A DNA stretch of 64,000 nucleotides, from NCBI GenBank assembly GCA_944989445.1, contig CALYLW010000335.1, forward strand, positions 372,001 through 436,000. The letters run 5' to 3'. The notes below the pieces were generated by a model that saw only the letters and a list, made by a program, of their open reading frames with translations, was not told the DNA's origin and searched no databases. Positions within the stretch are counted from its first letter, which is position 1, and the number at the start of each line of letters is the position of its first letter. A program made the position numbers and the translations under genes. This DNA comes from Ampullaceana balthica (taxonomy: Eukaryota > Mollusca > Gastropoda > Lymnaeidae). Positions 12,331 to 24,600 of the stretch are shown here, in pieces.

Positions 12331-14346
12331 CAACCCGTAAAAAACCAAGTTTTTGACTATAAATCCTTTACGTATGAGACGTAACTAAAAGAATGTTCAT
12401 TATAACACGCAGCGCAAGACCATCCAAAAATACAAAATTGCAGTTGTGTCGTAAAACGTGTTTAATATAATGCGCACCGATCAGGAATAGGTTTATAAAA
12501 GTGTTGTCAGTAAAATACGCACCTTATTGCGCGACAGAAAGGTTGTTCAATATAATTCGCACCGCGACGCTCTATCTAAAAAAATAGCATGATACATAGG
12601 AATACATAAAATAATCTAAAAAATCAATAATTTAATTACGGTACTTGCGATCGATCTGAAATTTTGATACATTGTTTTTATCATCGGTACGAAACTGCCT
12701 GCAAAATTTTAGCTCGCTATCTTGCGAGCAAGTGGGTTAAAAATCGATCAAAAGTTTTGGCGACAAGCAAGCAAGCAAGCAAGGTCGGCCGCAGACACCA
12801 CGAGTTAATATAAAGGATTTAAAAAAACAACCCGTAAAAAAACCAAGTTTTTGACTATAAATCCTTTATGTACGAGAAGTAACTAAAAGAATGTTCATTA
12901 TAATACGCAGCGCCAGACCATCCAGAAATACAAAATTGCAGTTGTGTCGTAAAACGTGTTTAATATAATGCGCACCGATCAGGAATATGTTTATAAAAAG
13001 AGCTGTCAATAAAATACGCACCTTATTGCGCGACAGAAAGGTTGTTCAATATAATACGCACCGCGACGCTCTATCTCAAAAAATAGCATGATACATAGGA
13101 ATAAATAAAATAATCTAAAAAATCAATAATTTAATTACGGTACATGCGATCGATCTGAAATTTTGATACGTTGTTTTTATCATCGGTACGAAACTGCCTG
13201 CAAAATTTCAGCTCGCTATCTTGCGAGCAAGTGGGTTAAAAATCGATCAAAAGTTTTGGCGACAAGCAAGCAAGCAAGCAAGCAAGGTCCGCCGCAGACA
13301 CCACGAGTTAATATAAAGGATTTAATAAGAAAAACCCGTAAAAAACCAAGTTTTTGACTATAAATCCTTTATGTACGAGAAGTAACTAAAAGAATGTTCA
13401 TTATAATACGCAGCGCCAGACCATCCAGAAATACAAAATTGAAGTTGTGTCGTAAAACATGTTTAATATAATACGCACCGATCAGGAATATGTTTATAAA
13501 AAGAGCTGTCAATAAAATACGCACCTTATTGCGCGACAGAAAGGTTGTTCAATATAATACGCACCGCGACGCTCTATCTCAAAAAATAGCATGATACATA
13601 GGAATAAAAAAAATAATCTAAAAAATCAATAATTTAATTACGGTACATGCGATCGATCTGAAATTTTGATACATTGTTTTTATCATCGGTACGAAACTGC
13701 CTGCAAAATTTCAGCTCGCTATCTTGCGAGCAAGTGGGTTAAAAATCGATCAAAAGTTTTGGCGACAAGCAAGCAAGCAAGCAAGCAAGGTCCGCCGCAG
13801 ACACCACGAGTTAATATAAAGGATTTAAATAAGAAAAACCCGTAAAAAACCAAGTTTTTGACTATAAATCCTTTATGTACGAGAAGAATTTAAAAGAATG
13901 TTCATTATAATACGCAGCGCCAGACCATCCAGAAATACAAAATTGCAGTTGTGTCGTAAAACATGTTTAATATAATGCGCACCGATCAGGAATATGTTTA
14001 TAAAAAGAGCTGTCAATAAAATACGCACCTTATTGCGCGACAGAAAGGTTGTTCAATATAATACGCACCGCGACGCTCTATCTCAAAAAATAGCATGATA
14101 CATAGGAATAAATAAAATAATATAAAAAATCAATAATTTAATAACGGTACATGCGATCGATCTGAAATTTTGATACATTGTTTTTATCATCGGTACGAAA
14201 CTGCCTGCAAAATTTCAGCTCGCTATCTTGCGAGCAAGTGGGTTAAAAATCGATCAAAAGTTTTGGCGACAAGCAAGCAAGCAAGCAAGCAAGCAAGGTC
14301 GGTCGGTCGGCCGCAGACACCACGAGTTAATATAAAGGATTTAAAA
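12331..14346 (+). repeat. Four tandem copies of a ~500 bp repeat
   Basis: Units start near 12,331, 12,829, 13,333 and 13,838 with AACCCGTAAAAAACCAAG and close with TTAATATAAAGGATTTAA. Each unit's early AAATCCTTTA is the complement of its late TAAAGGATTT, a short inverted end. Each unit holds four spaced versions of ATAATACGCACC (for example near 12,898, 12,962, 13,011, 13,050) and a GCAA microsatellite whose length varies. Diverged solo copies lie at 33,875-34,290 and 36,722-37,217. Short open frames in it are repeat-borne and not genes. Confidence 0.85.
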
Positions 14347-14414
14347 AAAGGGGGATCAAGTCCATGACAAATAATTTAGCTGATAAGAACGAGAAAAAAG
14401 TGTTAAAAATATAT

Positions 14415-14575
14415 TAGTTCATACTAAATCTATCTCAATGTGAATATAATTCATATTGTATCTTACTCAATTGAGAATGTAGTTCATATTGTATCTCTAT
14501 CACTCTGAATATAGATCATATTGCATCTCTCTCAATGAGAATATATTTCATATTGTATTTGACTCACTGAAAATT
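14415..14575. repeat. Degenerate ~32 bp tandem repeat, about 5 copies
   Basis: TTCATATTGTATC-like cores at 14,450, 14,483, 14,515 and 14,547. Confidence 0.7.
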
Positions 14576-14582
14576 AGGGGTG

Positions 14583-14830
14583 TACCGGATTTCGGCTCTG
14601 CAAATCCGAAATCCGACCATTTTTAAATCCCTTATATTAACTTCACCGCCGTCTCTGTCTCTCTGTCGTGATCTCTGTCTTGGGCGGGCGGAAAAACAAA
14701 AGTAAAAAATGACCCACTTCCCGTGAAACCATCGAGCTGAAATTTGGCACACGTGTCATACGGGTTTATTTTATTATAAATCCGTCTCTGGCAGAATTTC
14801 ACTGGCCAAATCTGGCTAGCCGACAGAGCC

Positions 14831-14864
<34 letters not shown>

Positions 14865-14896
14865 AATGGCTCCGGAAAATCCGGAATCCGGCCATT
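14583..14896 (-). repeat. Minus-strand relative of the 500 bp repeat inside another repeat
   Basis: 14,620-14,790 on the minus strand shows GAAATTTGGC/GAAATTTCAGCTCGAT-type sequence, AAGTGGGTCATTTTTTACTT, CCGCCCGCCC and TTAATATAAGGGATTTAAA, as at 34,130-34,290. It is bracketed by GGATTTCGG near 14,587 and CCGGAATCCGGCC near 14,880, probably the ends of a host element. Confidence 0.5.
14831..14864. repeat. (AT)n(GT)n microsatellite
   Basis: Alternating AT then GT dinucleotides. Confidence 0.95.
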
Positions 14897-14972
14897 GGGG
14901 CCGTCCATAAATGACGTCACGCGATTTTGGCCGAGTTTTTGCTCGTCACGCGTCGTCACAAAAAGTATAAAT
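14897..14972. repeat. GGCCGTCCATAAATGACGTC repeat, end fragment
   Basis: Same terminal motif as the copies at 5.56 kb and 52.8-54.4 kb, followed by GTCACGCGTCGTCAC. Confidence 0.6.
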
Positions 14973-15078
14973 ATTAAAGTTGTTTTCTTGAAACCAATTC
15001 TTCAGAGGATTATTGTGTACAATGTTTTGTATTGAGAGAACGCCTACAAGTTACATTAATAAGTAAAAACCATTGACA

Positions 15079-15257
15079 CTGGGGAACTGCTTATGCTATG
15101 ACAGACCTATGGGAGCTGCTTGTGCTGTGACAGACCTAGGAAACTGCTTGTGCTGTGACAGACCTAGGGAACTGCTTGCGTTGTGACAGACCTAGGGAAC
15201 TGTTTGTTTTGTGACAGACCTAAGGGAACTGTTTGTGTTGTGACAGACCTAGGGAAC
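15079..15257. repeat. 28 bp tandem repeat, about 6-7 copies
   Basis: CAGACCTAGGGAACTG cores at 15,131, 15,159, 15,187, 15,215 and 15,244. Confidence 0.85.
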
Positions 15258-15417
15258 ATGTCATGTTGTGCTTGTTGACCAAATGATATAGAGTTAAACA
15301 TTTTAGAAATACTGCACCTGATATATGGATTAATGTATGGTGGCAAAAATATGTTCTTAGGCACATCATATAGTATAGTTGTTAGCACAATTTGTAACTA
15401 CAGTTTTTACCGTAGTT

Positions 15418-15530
15418 GATAGTCAAAGATTCAGTTATTAGGCATAGATTTCAGCATAACTATTAGCCATAGATTTCAGCATAATTATTAGGCATATATT
15501 TCGGCATAATTTCAGAGCAAAGAATTCAGT
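15418..15530. repeat. Short tandem repeat around ATTAGGCATAGATTTCAGCA
   Basis: Three to four imperfect copies of about 27 bases. Confidence 0.7.
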
Positions 15531-15571
15531 GTATTTTATTTACATGACTTAAAATTATGTTTTATGGCCAG

Positions 15572-15662
15572 GTCCAACCTCCAGGCAGATGATTCACTTA
15601 GTGACAGCTCATCTTTAGTTAGAGAATACATTGATCTGCTGGAGACAAAGCGTCCTATTGAG
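15572..15662 (+). CDS. Unrecognised gene, upstream exon
   Basis: 91 bases after a TGGCCAG acceptor, one base completing a codon and then 30 open codons (SNLQADDSLSDSSS, YIDLLETKRPIE), followed by GTAGTTAAC as donor. The intron runs straight into the 32 bp satellite, whose unit resembles the donor-side sequence (TTAACTTGGGTT). Confidence 0.55.
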
Positions 15663-18600
15663 GTAGTTAACTTGGGTTAAACCCATCAAGATGGTAACTT
15701 AACTTGGGTTACACCCATCAAGATGGTAAATTAACTTGGGTTACACCAATCATGATGGTATATTAACTTGGGTTACACCAACCATGATGGTATATTAACT
15801 TGGGTTACACCCATCATGATGGTATAATAACTTGGGTTACACCAATCATGATGGTATATTAACTTGGGTTACACCAATCATGATGGTATATTAACTTGGG
15901 TTACACCAATCATGATGGTATATTAACTTGGGTTACACCAATCATGATGGTATATTAACTTGGGTTACACCAATCATGATGGTATATTAACTTGGGTTAC
16001 ACCAATCATGATGGTATATTTACTTGGGTTACACCAATCATGATGGTATATTAACTTGGGTTACACCAATCATGATGGTAAATTAACTTGGGTTACAACA
16101 ATCATGATGGTATATTAACTTGGGTTACACCAATCATGATGGTAAATTAACTTGGGTTACACCAATCATGATGGTATATTAACTTGGGTTACACCAATCA
16201 TGATGGTATATTAACTTGGGTTACACCAATCATGATGGTATATTAACTTGGGTTATACCAATCATGATGGTAAATTAACTTGGGTTACACCAATCATGAT
16301 GGTATATTAACTTGGGTTACACCAATCATGATGGTATATTAACTTGGGTTACACCCATCATGATGGTAAGTTAACTTGGGTTACACCCATCATGATGGTA
16401 AGTTAACTTGGGTTACACCCATCATGATGGTAAGTTAACTTGGGTTACACCCATCAAGATGGTAAGTTAACTTGGGTTACACCCATCATGATGGTAAGTT
16501 AACTTGGGTTACACCCATCATGATGGTAAATTAACTTGGGTTACACCCATCCAGACAAGGTGCTCGGCTATTGTACTGAGAGTCACAGGTTCAAGTTTAG
16601 GTGAAGGCAGCGTCTTGCTCCACATGGGTACCTGACATCAGTTGGGGAAGTAAAGACAGCTGGGCATCTTGCTCCACATGGGTACCTGACATCAGTTGGG
16701 GAAGTAAAGACAGCTGGGCATCTTGCTCCACATGGGTATCTGACATCAGTTGGGGAATTAAAGACAGCTGGGCATCTTGCTCCACATGGGTACCTGACAT
16801 CAGTTGGGGAAGTAAAGACAGCTGGGCATCTTGCTCCACATGGGTACCTGACATCAGTTGGGGAAGTAAAGACAGCTGGGCATCTTGCTCCACATGGGTA
16901 TCTGACATCAGTTGGGGAAGTAAAGACAGCTGGGCATCTTGCTCCACATGGGTATCTGACATCAGTTGGGGAAGTAAAGCCAGCTGGGCATCTTGCTCCA
17001 CATGGGTATCTGACATCAGTTGGGGAAGTAAAGCCAGCTGGGCATCTTGCTCCACATGGGTATCTGACATCAGTTGGGGAAGTAAAGCCAGCTGGGCATC
17101 TTGCTCCACATGGGTACCTGACATCAGTTGGGGAAGTAAAGCCAGCTGGGCGTCTTGCTCCACATGGGTACCTGACATCAGTTGGGGAAGTAAAGACAGC
17201 TGGGCATCTTGCTCCACATGGGTACCTGACATCAGTTGGGGAAGTAAAGCCAGCTGGGCGTCTTGCTCCACATGGGTACCTGACATCAGTTGGGGAAGTA
17301 AAGCCAGCTGGGCGTCTTGCTCCACATGGGTACCTGACATCAGTTGGGGAAGTAAAGACAGCTGGGCATCTTGCTCCACATGGGTACCTGACATCAGTTG
17401 GGGAAGTAAAGACAGCTGGGCATCTTGCTCCACATGGGTACCTGACATCAGTTGGGGAAGTAAAGACAGCTGGGCATCTTGCTCCACATGGGTACCTGAC
17501 ATCAGTTGGGGAAGTAAAGACAGCTGGGCATCTTGCTCCACATGGGTACCTGACATCAGTTGGGGAAGTAAAGACAGCTGGGCATCTTGCTCCACATGGG
17601 TACCTGACATCAGTTGGGGAAGTAAAGACAGCTGGGCATCTTGCTCCACATGGGTACCTGACATCAGTTGGGGAAGTAAAGACAGCTGGGCATCTTGCTC
17701 CACATGGGTACCTGACATCAGTTGGGGAAGTAAAGACAGCTGGGCATCTTGCTCCACATGGGTATCTGACATCAGTTGGGGAAGTAAAGACAGCTGGGCA
17801 TCTTGCTCCACATGGGTACCTGACATCAGTTGGGGAAGTAAAGACAGCTGGGCATCTTGCTCCACATGGGTATCTGACATCAGTTGGGGAAGTAAAGACA
17901 GCTGGGCATCTTGCTCCACATGGGTACCTGACATCAGTTGGGGAAGTAAAGCCAGCTGGGCATCTTGCTCCACATGGGTATCTGACATCAGTTGGGGAAG
18001 TAAAGCCAGCTGGGCATCTTGCTCCACATGGGTATCTGACATCAGTTGGGGAAGTAAAGCCAGCTGGGCATCTTGCTCCACATGGGTATCTGACATCAGT
18101 TGGGGAAGTAAAGCCAGCTGGGCATCTTGCTCCACATGGGTATCTGACATCAGTTGGGGAAGTAAAGCCAGCTGGGCATCTTGCTCCACATGGGTACCTG
18201 ACATCAGTTGGGGAAGTAAAGCCAGTTGGGCGTCTTGCTCCACATGGGTACCTGACATCAGTTGGGGAAGTAAAGACAGCTGGGCATCTTGCTCCACATG
18301 GGTACCTGACATCAGTTGGGGAAGTAAAGCCAGCTGGGCGTCTTGCTCCACATGGGTACCTGACATCAGTTGGGGAAGTAAAGACAGCTGGGCATCTTGC
18401 TCCACATGGGTACCTGACATCAGTTGGGGAAGTAAAGACAGCTGGGCATCTTGCTCCACATGGGTACCTGACATCAGTTGGGGAAGTAAAGACAGCTGGG
18501 CATCTTGCTCCACATGGGTACCTGACATCAGTTGGGGAAGTAAAGACAGCTGGGCATCTTGCTCCACATGGGTACCTGACATCAGTTGGGGAAGTAAAGA

Positions 18601-21600
18601 CAGCTGGGCATCTTGCTCCACATGGGTACCTGACATCAGTTGGGGAAGTAAAGACAGCTGGGCATCTTGCTCCACATGGGTACCTGACATCAGTTGGGGA
18701 AGTAAAGACAGCTGGGCATCTTGCTCCACATGGGTACCTGACATCAGTTGGGGAAGTAAAGCCAGCTGGGCATCTTGCTCCACATGGGTACCTGACATCA
18801 GTTGGGGAAGTAAAGACAGCTGGGCATCTTGCTCCACATGGGTACCTGACATCAGTTGGGGAAGTAAAGACAGCTGGGCATCTTGCTCCACATGGGTACC
18901 TGACATCAGTTGGGGAAGTAAAGACAGCTGGGCATCTTGCTCCACATGGGTACCTGACATCAGTTGGGGAAGTAAAGACAGCTGGGCATCTTGCTCCACA
19001 TGGGTACCTGACATCAGTTGGGGAAGTAAAGACAGCTGGGCATCTTGCTCCACATGGGTACCTGACATCAGTTGGGGAAGTAAAGACAGCTGGGCATCTT
19101 GCTCCACATGGGTACCTGACATCAGTTGGGGAAGTAAAGACAGCTGGGCATCTTGCTCCACATGGGTACCTGACATCAGTTGGGGAAGTAAAGACAGCTG
19201 GGCATCTTGCTCCACATGGGTACCTGACATCAGTTGGGGAAGTAAAGACAGCTGGGCATCTTGCTCCACATGGGTACCTGACATCAGTTGGGGAAGTAAA
19301 GACAGCTGGGCATCTTGCTCCACATGGGTACCTGACATCAGTTGGGGAAGTAAAGACAGCTGGGCATCTTGCTCCACATGGGTACCTGACATCAGTTGGG
19401 GAAGTAAAGACAGCTGGGCATCTTGCTCCACATGGGTACCTGACATCAGTTGGGGAAGTAAAGACAGCTGGGCATCTTGCTCCACATGGGTACCTGACAT
19501 CAGTTGGGGAAGTAAAGACAGCTGGGCATCTTGCTCCACATGGGTACCTGACATCAGTTGGGGAAGTAAAGACAGCTGGGCATCTTGCTCCACATGGGTA
19601 CCTGACATCAGTTGGGGAAGTAAAGACAGCTGGGCATCTTGCTCCACATGGGTACCTGACATCAGTTGGGGAAGTAAAGACAGCTGGGCATCTTGCTCCA
19701 CATGGGTACCTGACATCAGTTGGGGAAGTAAAGACAGCTGGGCATCTTGCTCCACATGGGTACCTGACATCAGTTGGGGAAGTAAAGACAGCTGGGCATC
19801 TTGCTCCACATGGGTACCTGACATCAGTTGGGGAAGTAAAGACAGCTGGGCATCTTGCTCCACATGGGTACCTGACATCAGTTGGGGAAGTAAAGACAGC
19901 TGGGCATCTTGCTCCACATGGGTACCTGACATCAGTTGGGGAAGTAAAGACAGCTGGGCATCTTGCTCCACATGGGTACCTGACATCAGTTGGGGAAGTA
20001 AAGACAGCTGGGCATCTTGCTCCACATGGGTACCTGACATCAGTTGGGGAAGTAAAGACAGCTGGGCATCTTGCTCCACATGGGTACCTGACATCAGTTG
20101 GGGAAGTAAAGACAGCTGGGCATCTTGCTCCACATGGGTACCTGACATCAGTTGGGGAAGTAAAGACAGCTGGGCATCTTGCTCCACATGGGTACCTGAC
20201 ATCAGTTGGGGAAGTAAAGACAGCTGGGCATCTTGCTCCACATGGGTACCTGACATCAGTTGGGGAAGTAAAGACAGCTGGGCATCTTGCTCCACATGGG
20301 TACCTGACATCAGTTGGGGAAGTAAAGACAGCTGGGCATCTTGCTCCACATGGGTACCTGACATCAGTTGGGGAAGTAAAGACAGCTGGGCATCTTGCTC
20401 CACATGGGTACCTGACATCAGTTGGGGAAGTAAAGACAGCTGGGCATCTTGCTCCACATGGGTACCTGACATCAGTTGGGGAAGTAAAGACAGCTGGGCA
20501 TCTTGCTCCACATGGGTACCTGACATCAGTTGGGGAAGTAAAGACAGCTGGGCATCTTGCTCCACATGGGTACCTGACATCAGTTGGGGAAGTAAAGACA
20601 GCTGGGCATCTTGCTCCACATGGGTACCTGACATCAGTTGGGGAAGTAAAGCCAGCTGGGCATCTTGCTCCACATGGGTACCTGACATCAGTTGGGGAAG
20701 TAAAGACAGCTGGGCATCTTGCTCCACATGGGTACCTGACATCAGTTGGGGAAGTAAAGACAGCTGGGCATCTTGCTCCACATGGGTACCTGACATCAGT
20801 TGGGGAAGTAAAGACAGCTGGGCATCTTGCTCCACATGGGTACCTGACATCAGTTGGGGAAGTAAAGACAGCTGGGCATCTTGCTCCACATGGGTACCTG
20901 ACATCAGTTGGGGAAGTAAAGACAGCTGGGCATCTTGCTCCACATGGGTACCTGACATCAGTTGGGGAAGTAAAGACAGCTGGGCATCTTGCTCCACATG
21001 GGTACCTGACATCAGTTGGGGAAGTAAAGACAGCTGGGCATCTTGCTCCACATGGGTACCTGACATCAGTTGGGGAAGTAAAGACAGCTGGGCATCTTGC
21101 TCCACATGGGTACCTGACATCAGTTGGGGAAGTAAAGACAGCTGGGCATCTTGCTCCACATGGGTATCTGACATCAGTTGGGGAAGTAAAGACAGCTGGG
21201 CATCTTGCTCCACATGGGTACCTGACATCAGTTGGGGAAGTAAAGACAGCTGGGCATCTTGCTCCACATGGGTACCTGACATCAGTTGGGGAAGTAAAGA
21301 CAGCTGGGCATCTTGCTCCACATGGGTACCTGACATCAGTTGGGGAAGTAAAGCCAGCTGGGCATCTTGCTCCACATGGGTACCTGACATCAGTTGGGGA
21401 AGTAAAGCCAGCTGGGCATCTTGCTCCACATGGGTACCTGACATCAGTTGGGGAAGTAAAGCCAGCTGGGCATCTTGCTCCACATGGGTACCTGACATCA
21501 GTTGGGGAAGTAAAGCCAGCTGGGCATCTTGCTCCACATGGGTACCTGACATCAGTTGGGGAAGTAAAGCCAGCTGGGCGTCTTGCTCCACATGGGTACC

Positions 21601-24600
21601 TGACATCAGTTGGGGAAGTAAAGACAGCTGGGCATCTTGCTCCACATGGGTACCTGACATCAGTTGGGGAAGTAAAGACAGCTGGGCATCTTGCTCCACA
21701 TGGGTACCTGACATCAGTTGGGGAAGTAAAGACAGCTGGGCATCTTGCTCCACATGGGTACCTGACATCAGTTGGGGAAGTAAAGACAGCTGGGCATCTT
21801 GCTCCACATGGGTACCTGACATCAGTTGGGGAAGTAAAGACAGCTGGGCATCTTGCTCCACATGGGTACCTGACATCAGTTGGGGAAGTAAAGACAGCTG
21901 GGCATCTTGCTCCACATGGGTACCTGACATCAGTTGGGGAAGTAAAGACAGCTGGGCATCTTGCTCCACATGGGTACCTGACATCAGTTGGGGAAGTAAA
22001 GACAGCTGGGCATCTTGCTCCACATGGGTACCTGACATCAGTTGGGGAAGTAAAGACAGCTGGGCATCTTGCTCCACATGGGTACCTGACATCAGTTGGG
22101 GAAGTAAAGACAGCTGGGCATCTTGCTCCACATGGGTACCTGACATCAGTTGGGGAAGTAAAGACAGCTGGGCATCTTGCTCCACATGGGTACCTGACAT
22201 CAGTTGGGGAAGTAAAGACAGCTGGGCATCTTGCTCCACATGGGTACCTGACATCAGTTGGGGAAGTAAAGACAGCTGGGCATCTTGCTCCACATGGGTA
22301 CCTGACATCAGTTGGGGAAGTAAAGACAGCTGGGCATCTTGCTCCACATGGGTACCTGACATCAGTTGGGGAAGTAAAGACAGCTGGGCATCTTGCTCCA
22401 CATGGGTACCTGACATCAGTTGGGGAAGTAAAGACAGCTGGGCATCTTGCTCCACATGGGTACCTGACATCAGTTGGGGAAGTAAAGCCAGCTGGGCATC
22501 TTGCTCCACATGGGTACCTGACATCAGTTGGGGAAGTAAAGACAGCTGGGCATCTTGCTCCACATGGGTACCTGACATCAGTTGGGGAAGTAAAGACAGC
22601 TGGGCATCTTGCTCCACATGGGTACCTGACATCAGTTGGGGAAGTAAAGACAGCTGGGCATCTTGCTCCACATGGGTACCTGACATCAGTTGGGGAAGTA
22701 AAGACAGCTGGGCATCTTGCTCCACATGGGTACCTGACATCAGTTGGGGAAGTAAAGACAGCTGGGCATCTTGCTCCACATGGGTACCTGACATCAGTTG
22801 GGGAAGTAAAGACAGCTGGGCATCTTGCTCCACATGGGTACCTGACATCAGTTGGGGAAGTAAAGACAGCTGGGCATCTTGCTCCACATGGGTACCTGAC
22901 ATCAGTTGGGGAAGTAAAGACAGCTGGGCATCTTGCTCCACATGGGTACCTGACATCAGTTGGGGAAGTAAAGACAGCTGGGCATCTTGCTCCACATGGG
23001 TACCTGACATCAGTTGGGGAAGTAAAGACAGCTGGGCATCTTGCTCCACATGGGTACCTGACATCAGTTGGGGAAGTAAAGACAGCTGGGCATCTTGCTC
23101 CACATGGGTACCTGACATCAGTTGGGGAAGTAAAGACAGCTGGGCATCTTGCTCCACATGGGTACCTGACATCAGTTGGGGAAGTAAAGACAGCTGGGCA
23201 TCTTGCTCCACATGGGTACCTGACATCAGTTGGGGAAGTAAAGACAGCTGGGCATCTTGCTCCACATGGGTACCTGACATCAGTTGGGGAAGTAAAGCCA
23301 GCTGGGCATCTTGCTCCACATGGGTACCTGACATCAGTTGGGGAAGTAAAGACAGCTGGGCATCTTGCTCCACATGGGTACCTGACATCAGTTGGGGAAG
23401 TAAAGACAGCTGGGCATCTTGCTCCACATGGGTACCTGACATCAGTTGGGGAAGTAAAGACAGCTGGGCATCTTGCTCCACATGGGTACCTGACATCAGT
23501 TGGGGAAGTAAAGACAGCTGGGCATCTTGCTCCACATGGGTACCTGACATCAGTTGGGGAAGTAAAGACAGCTGGGCATCTTGCTCCACATGGGTACCTG
23601 ACATCAGTTGGGGAAGTAAAGACAGCTGGGCATCTTGCTCCACATGGGTACCTGACATCAGTTGGGGAAGTAAAGACAGCTGGGCATCTTGCTCCACATG
23701 GGTACCTGACATCAGTTGGGGAAGTAAAGACAGCTGGGCATCTTGCTCCACATGGGTACCTGACATCAGTTGGGGAAGTAAAGACAGCTGGGCATCTTGC
23801 TCCACATGGGTACCTGACATCAGTTGGGGAAGTAAAGACAGCTGGGCATCTTGCTCCACATGGGTACCTGACATCAGTTGGGGAAGTAAAGACAGCTGGG
23901 CATCTTGCTCCACATGGGTACCTGACATCAGTTGGGGAAGTAAAGACAGCTGGGCATCTTGCTCCACATGGGTATCTGACATCAGTTGGGGAAGTAAAGA
24001 CAGCTGGGCATCTTGCTCCACATGGGTACCTGACATCAGTTGGGGAAGTAAAGCCAGCTGGGCATCTTGCTCCACATGGGTATCTGACATCAGTTGGGGA
24101 AGTAAAGCCAGCTGGGCATCTTGCTCCACATGGGTATCTGACATCAGTTGGGGAAGTAAAGACAGCTGGGCATCTTGCTCCACATGGGTACCTGACATCA
24201 GTTGGGGAAGTAAAGCCAGCTGGGCATCTTGCTCCACATGGGTACCTGACATCAGTTGGGGAAGTAAAGCCAGCTGGGCATCTTGCTCCACATGGGTACC
24301 TGACATCAGTTGGGGAAGTAAAGCCAGCTGGGCGTCTTGCTCCACATGGGTACCTGACATCAGTTGGGGAAGTAAAGACAGCTGGGCATCTTGCTCCACA
24401 TGGGTACCTGACATCAGTTGGGGAAGTAAAGACAGCTGGGCATCTTGCTCCACATGGGTACCTGACATCAGTTGGGGAAGTAAAGACAGCTGGGCATCTT
24501 GCTCCACATGGGTACCTGACATCAGTTGGGGAAGTAAAGACAGCTGGGCATCTTGCTCCACATGGGTACCTGACATCAGTTGGGGAAGTAAAGACAGCTG

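Noticed and set aside
13163..14367. Small proteins starting MIRCFYHRYE/MIHCFYHRYE
   Set aside because: Part of the 500 bp repeat unit; disrupted in other copies and built on the GCAA microsatellite.
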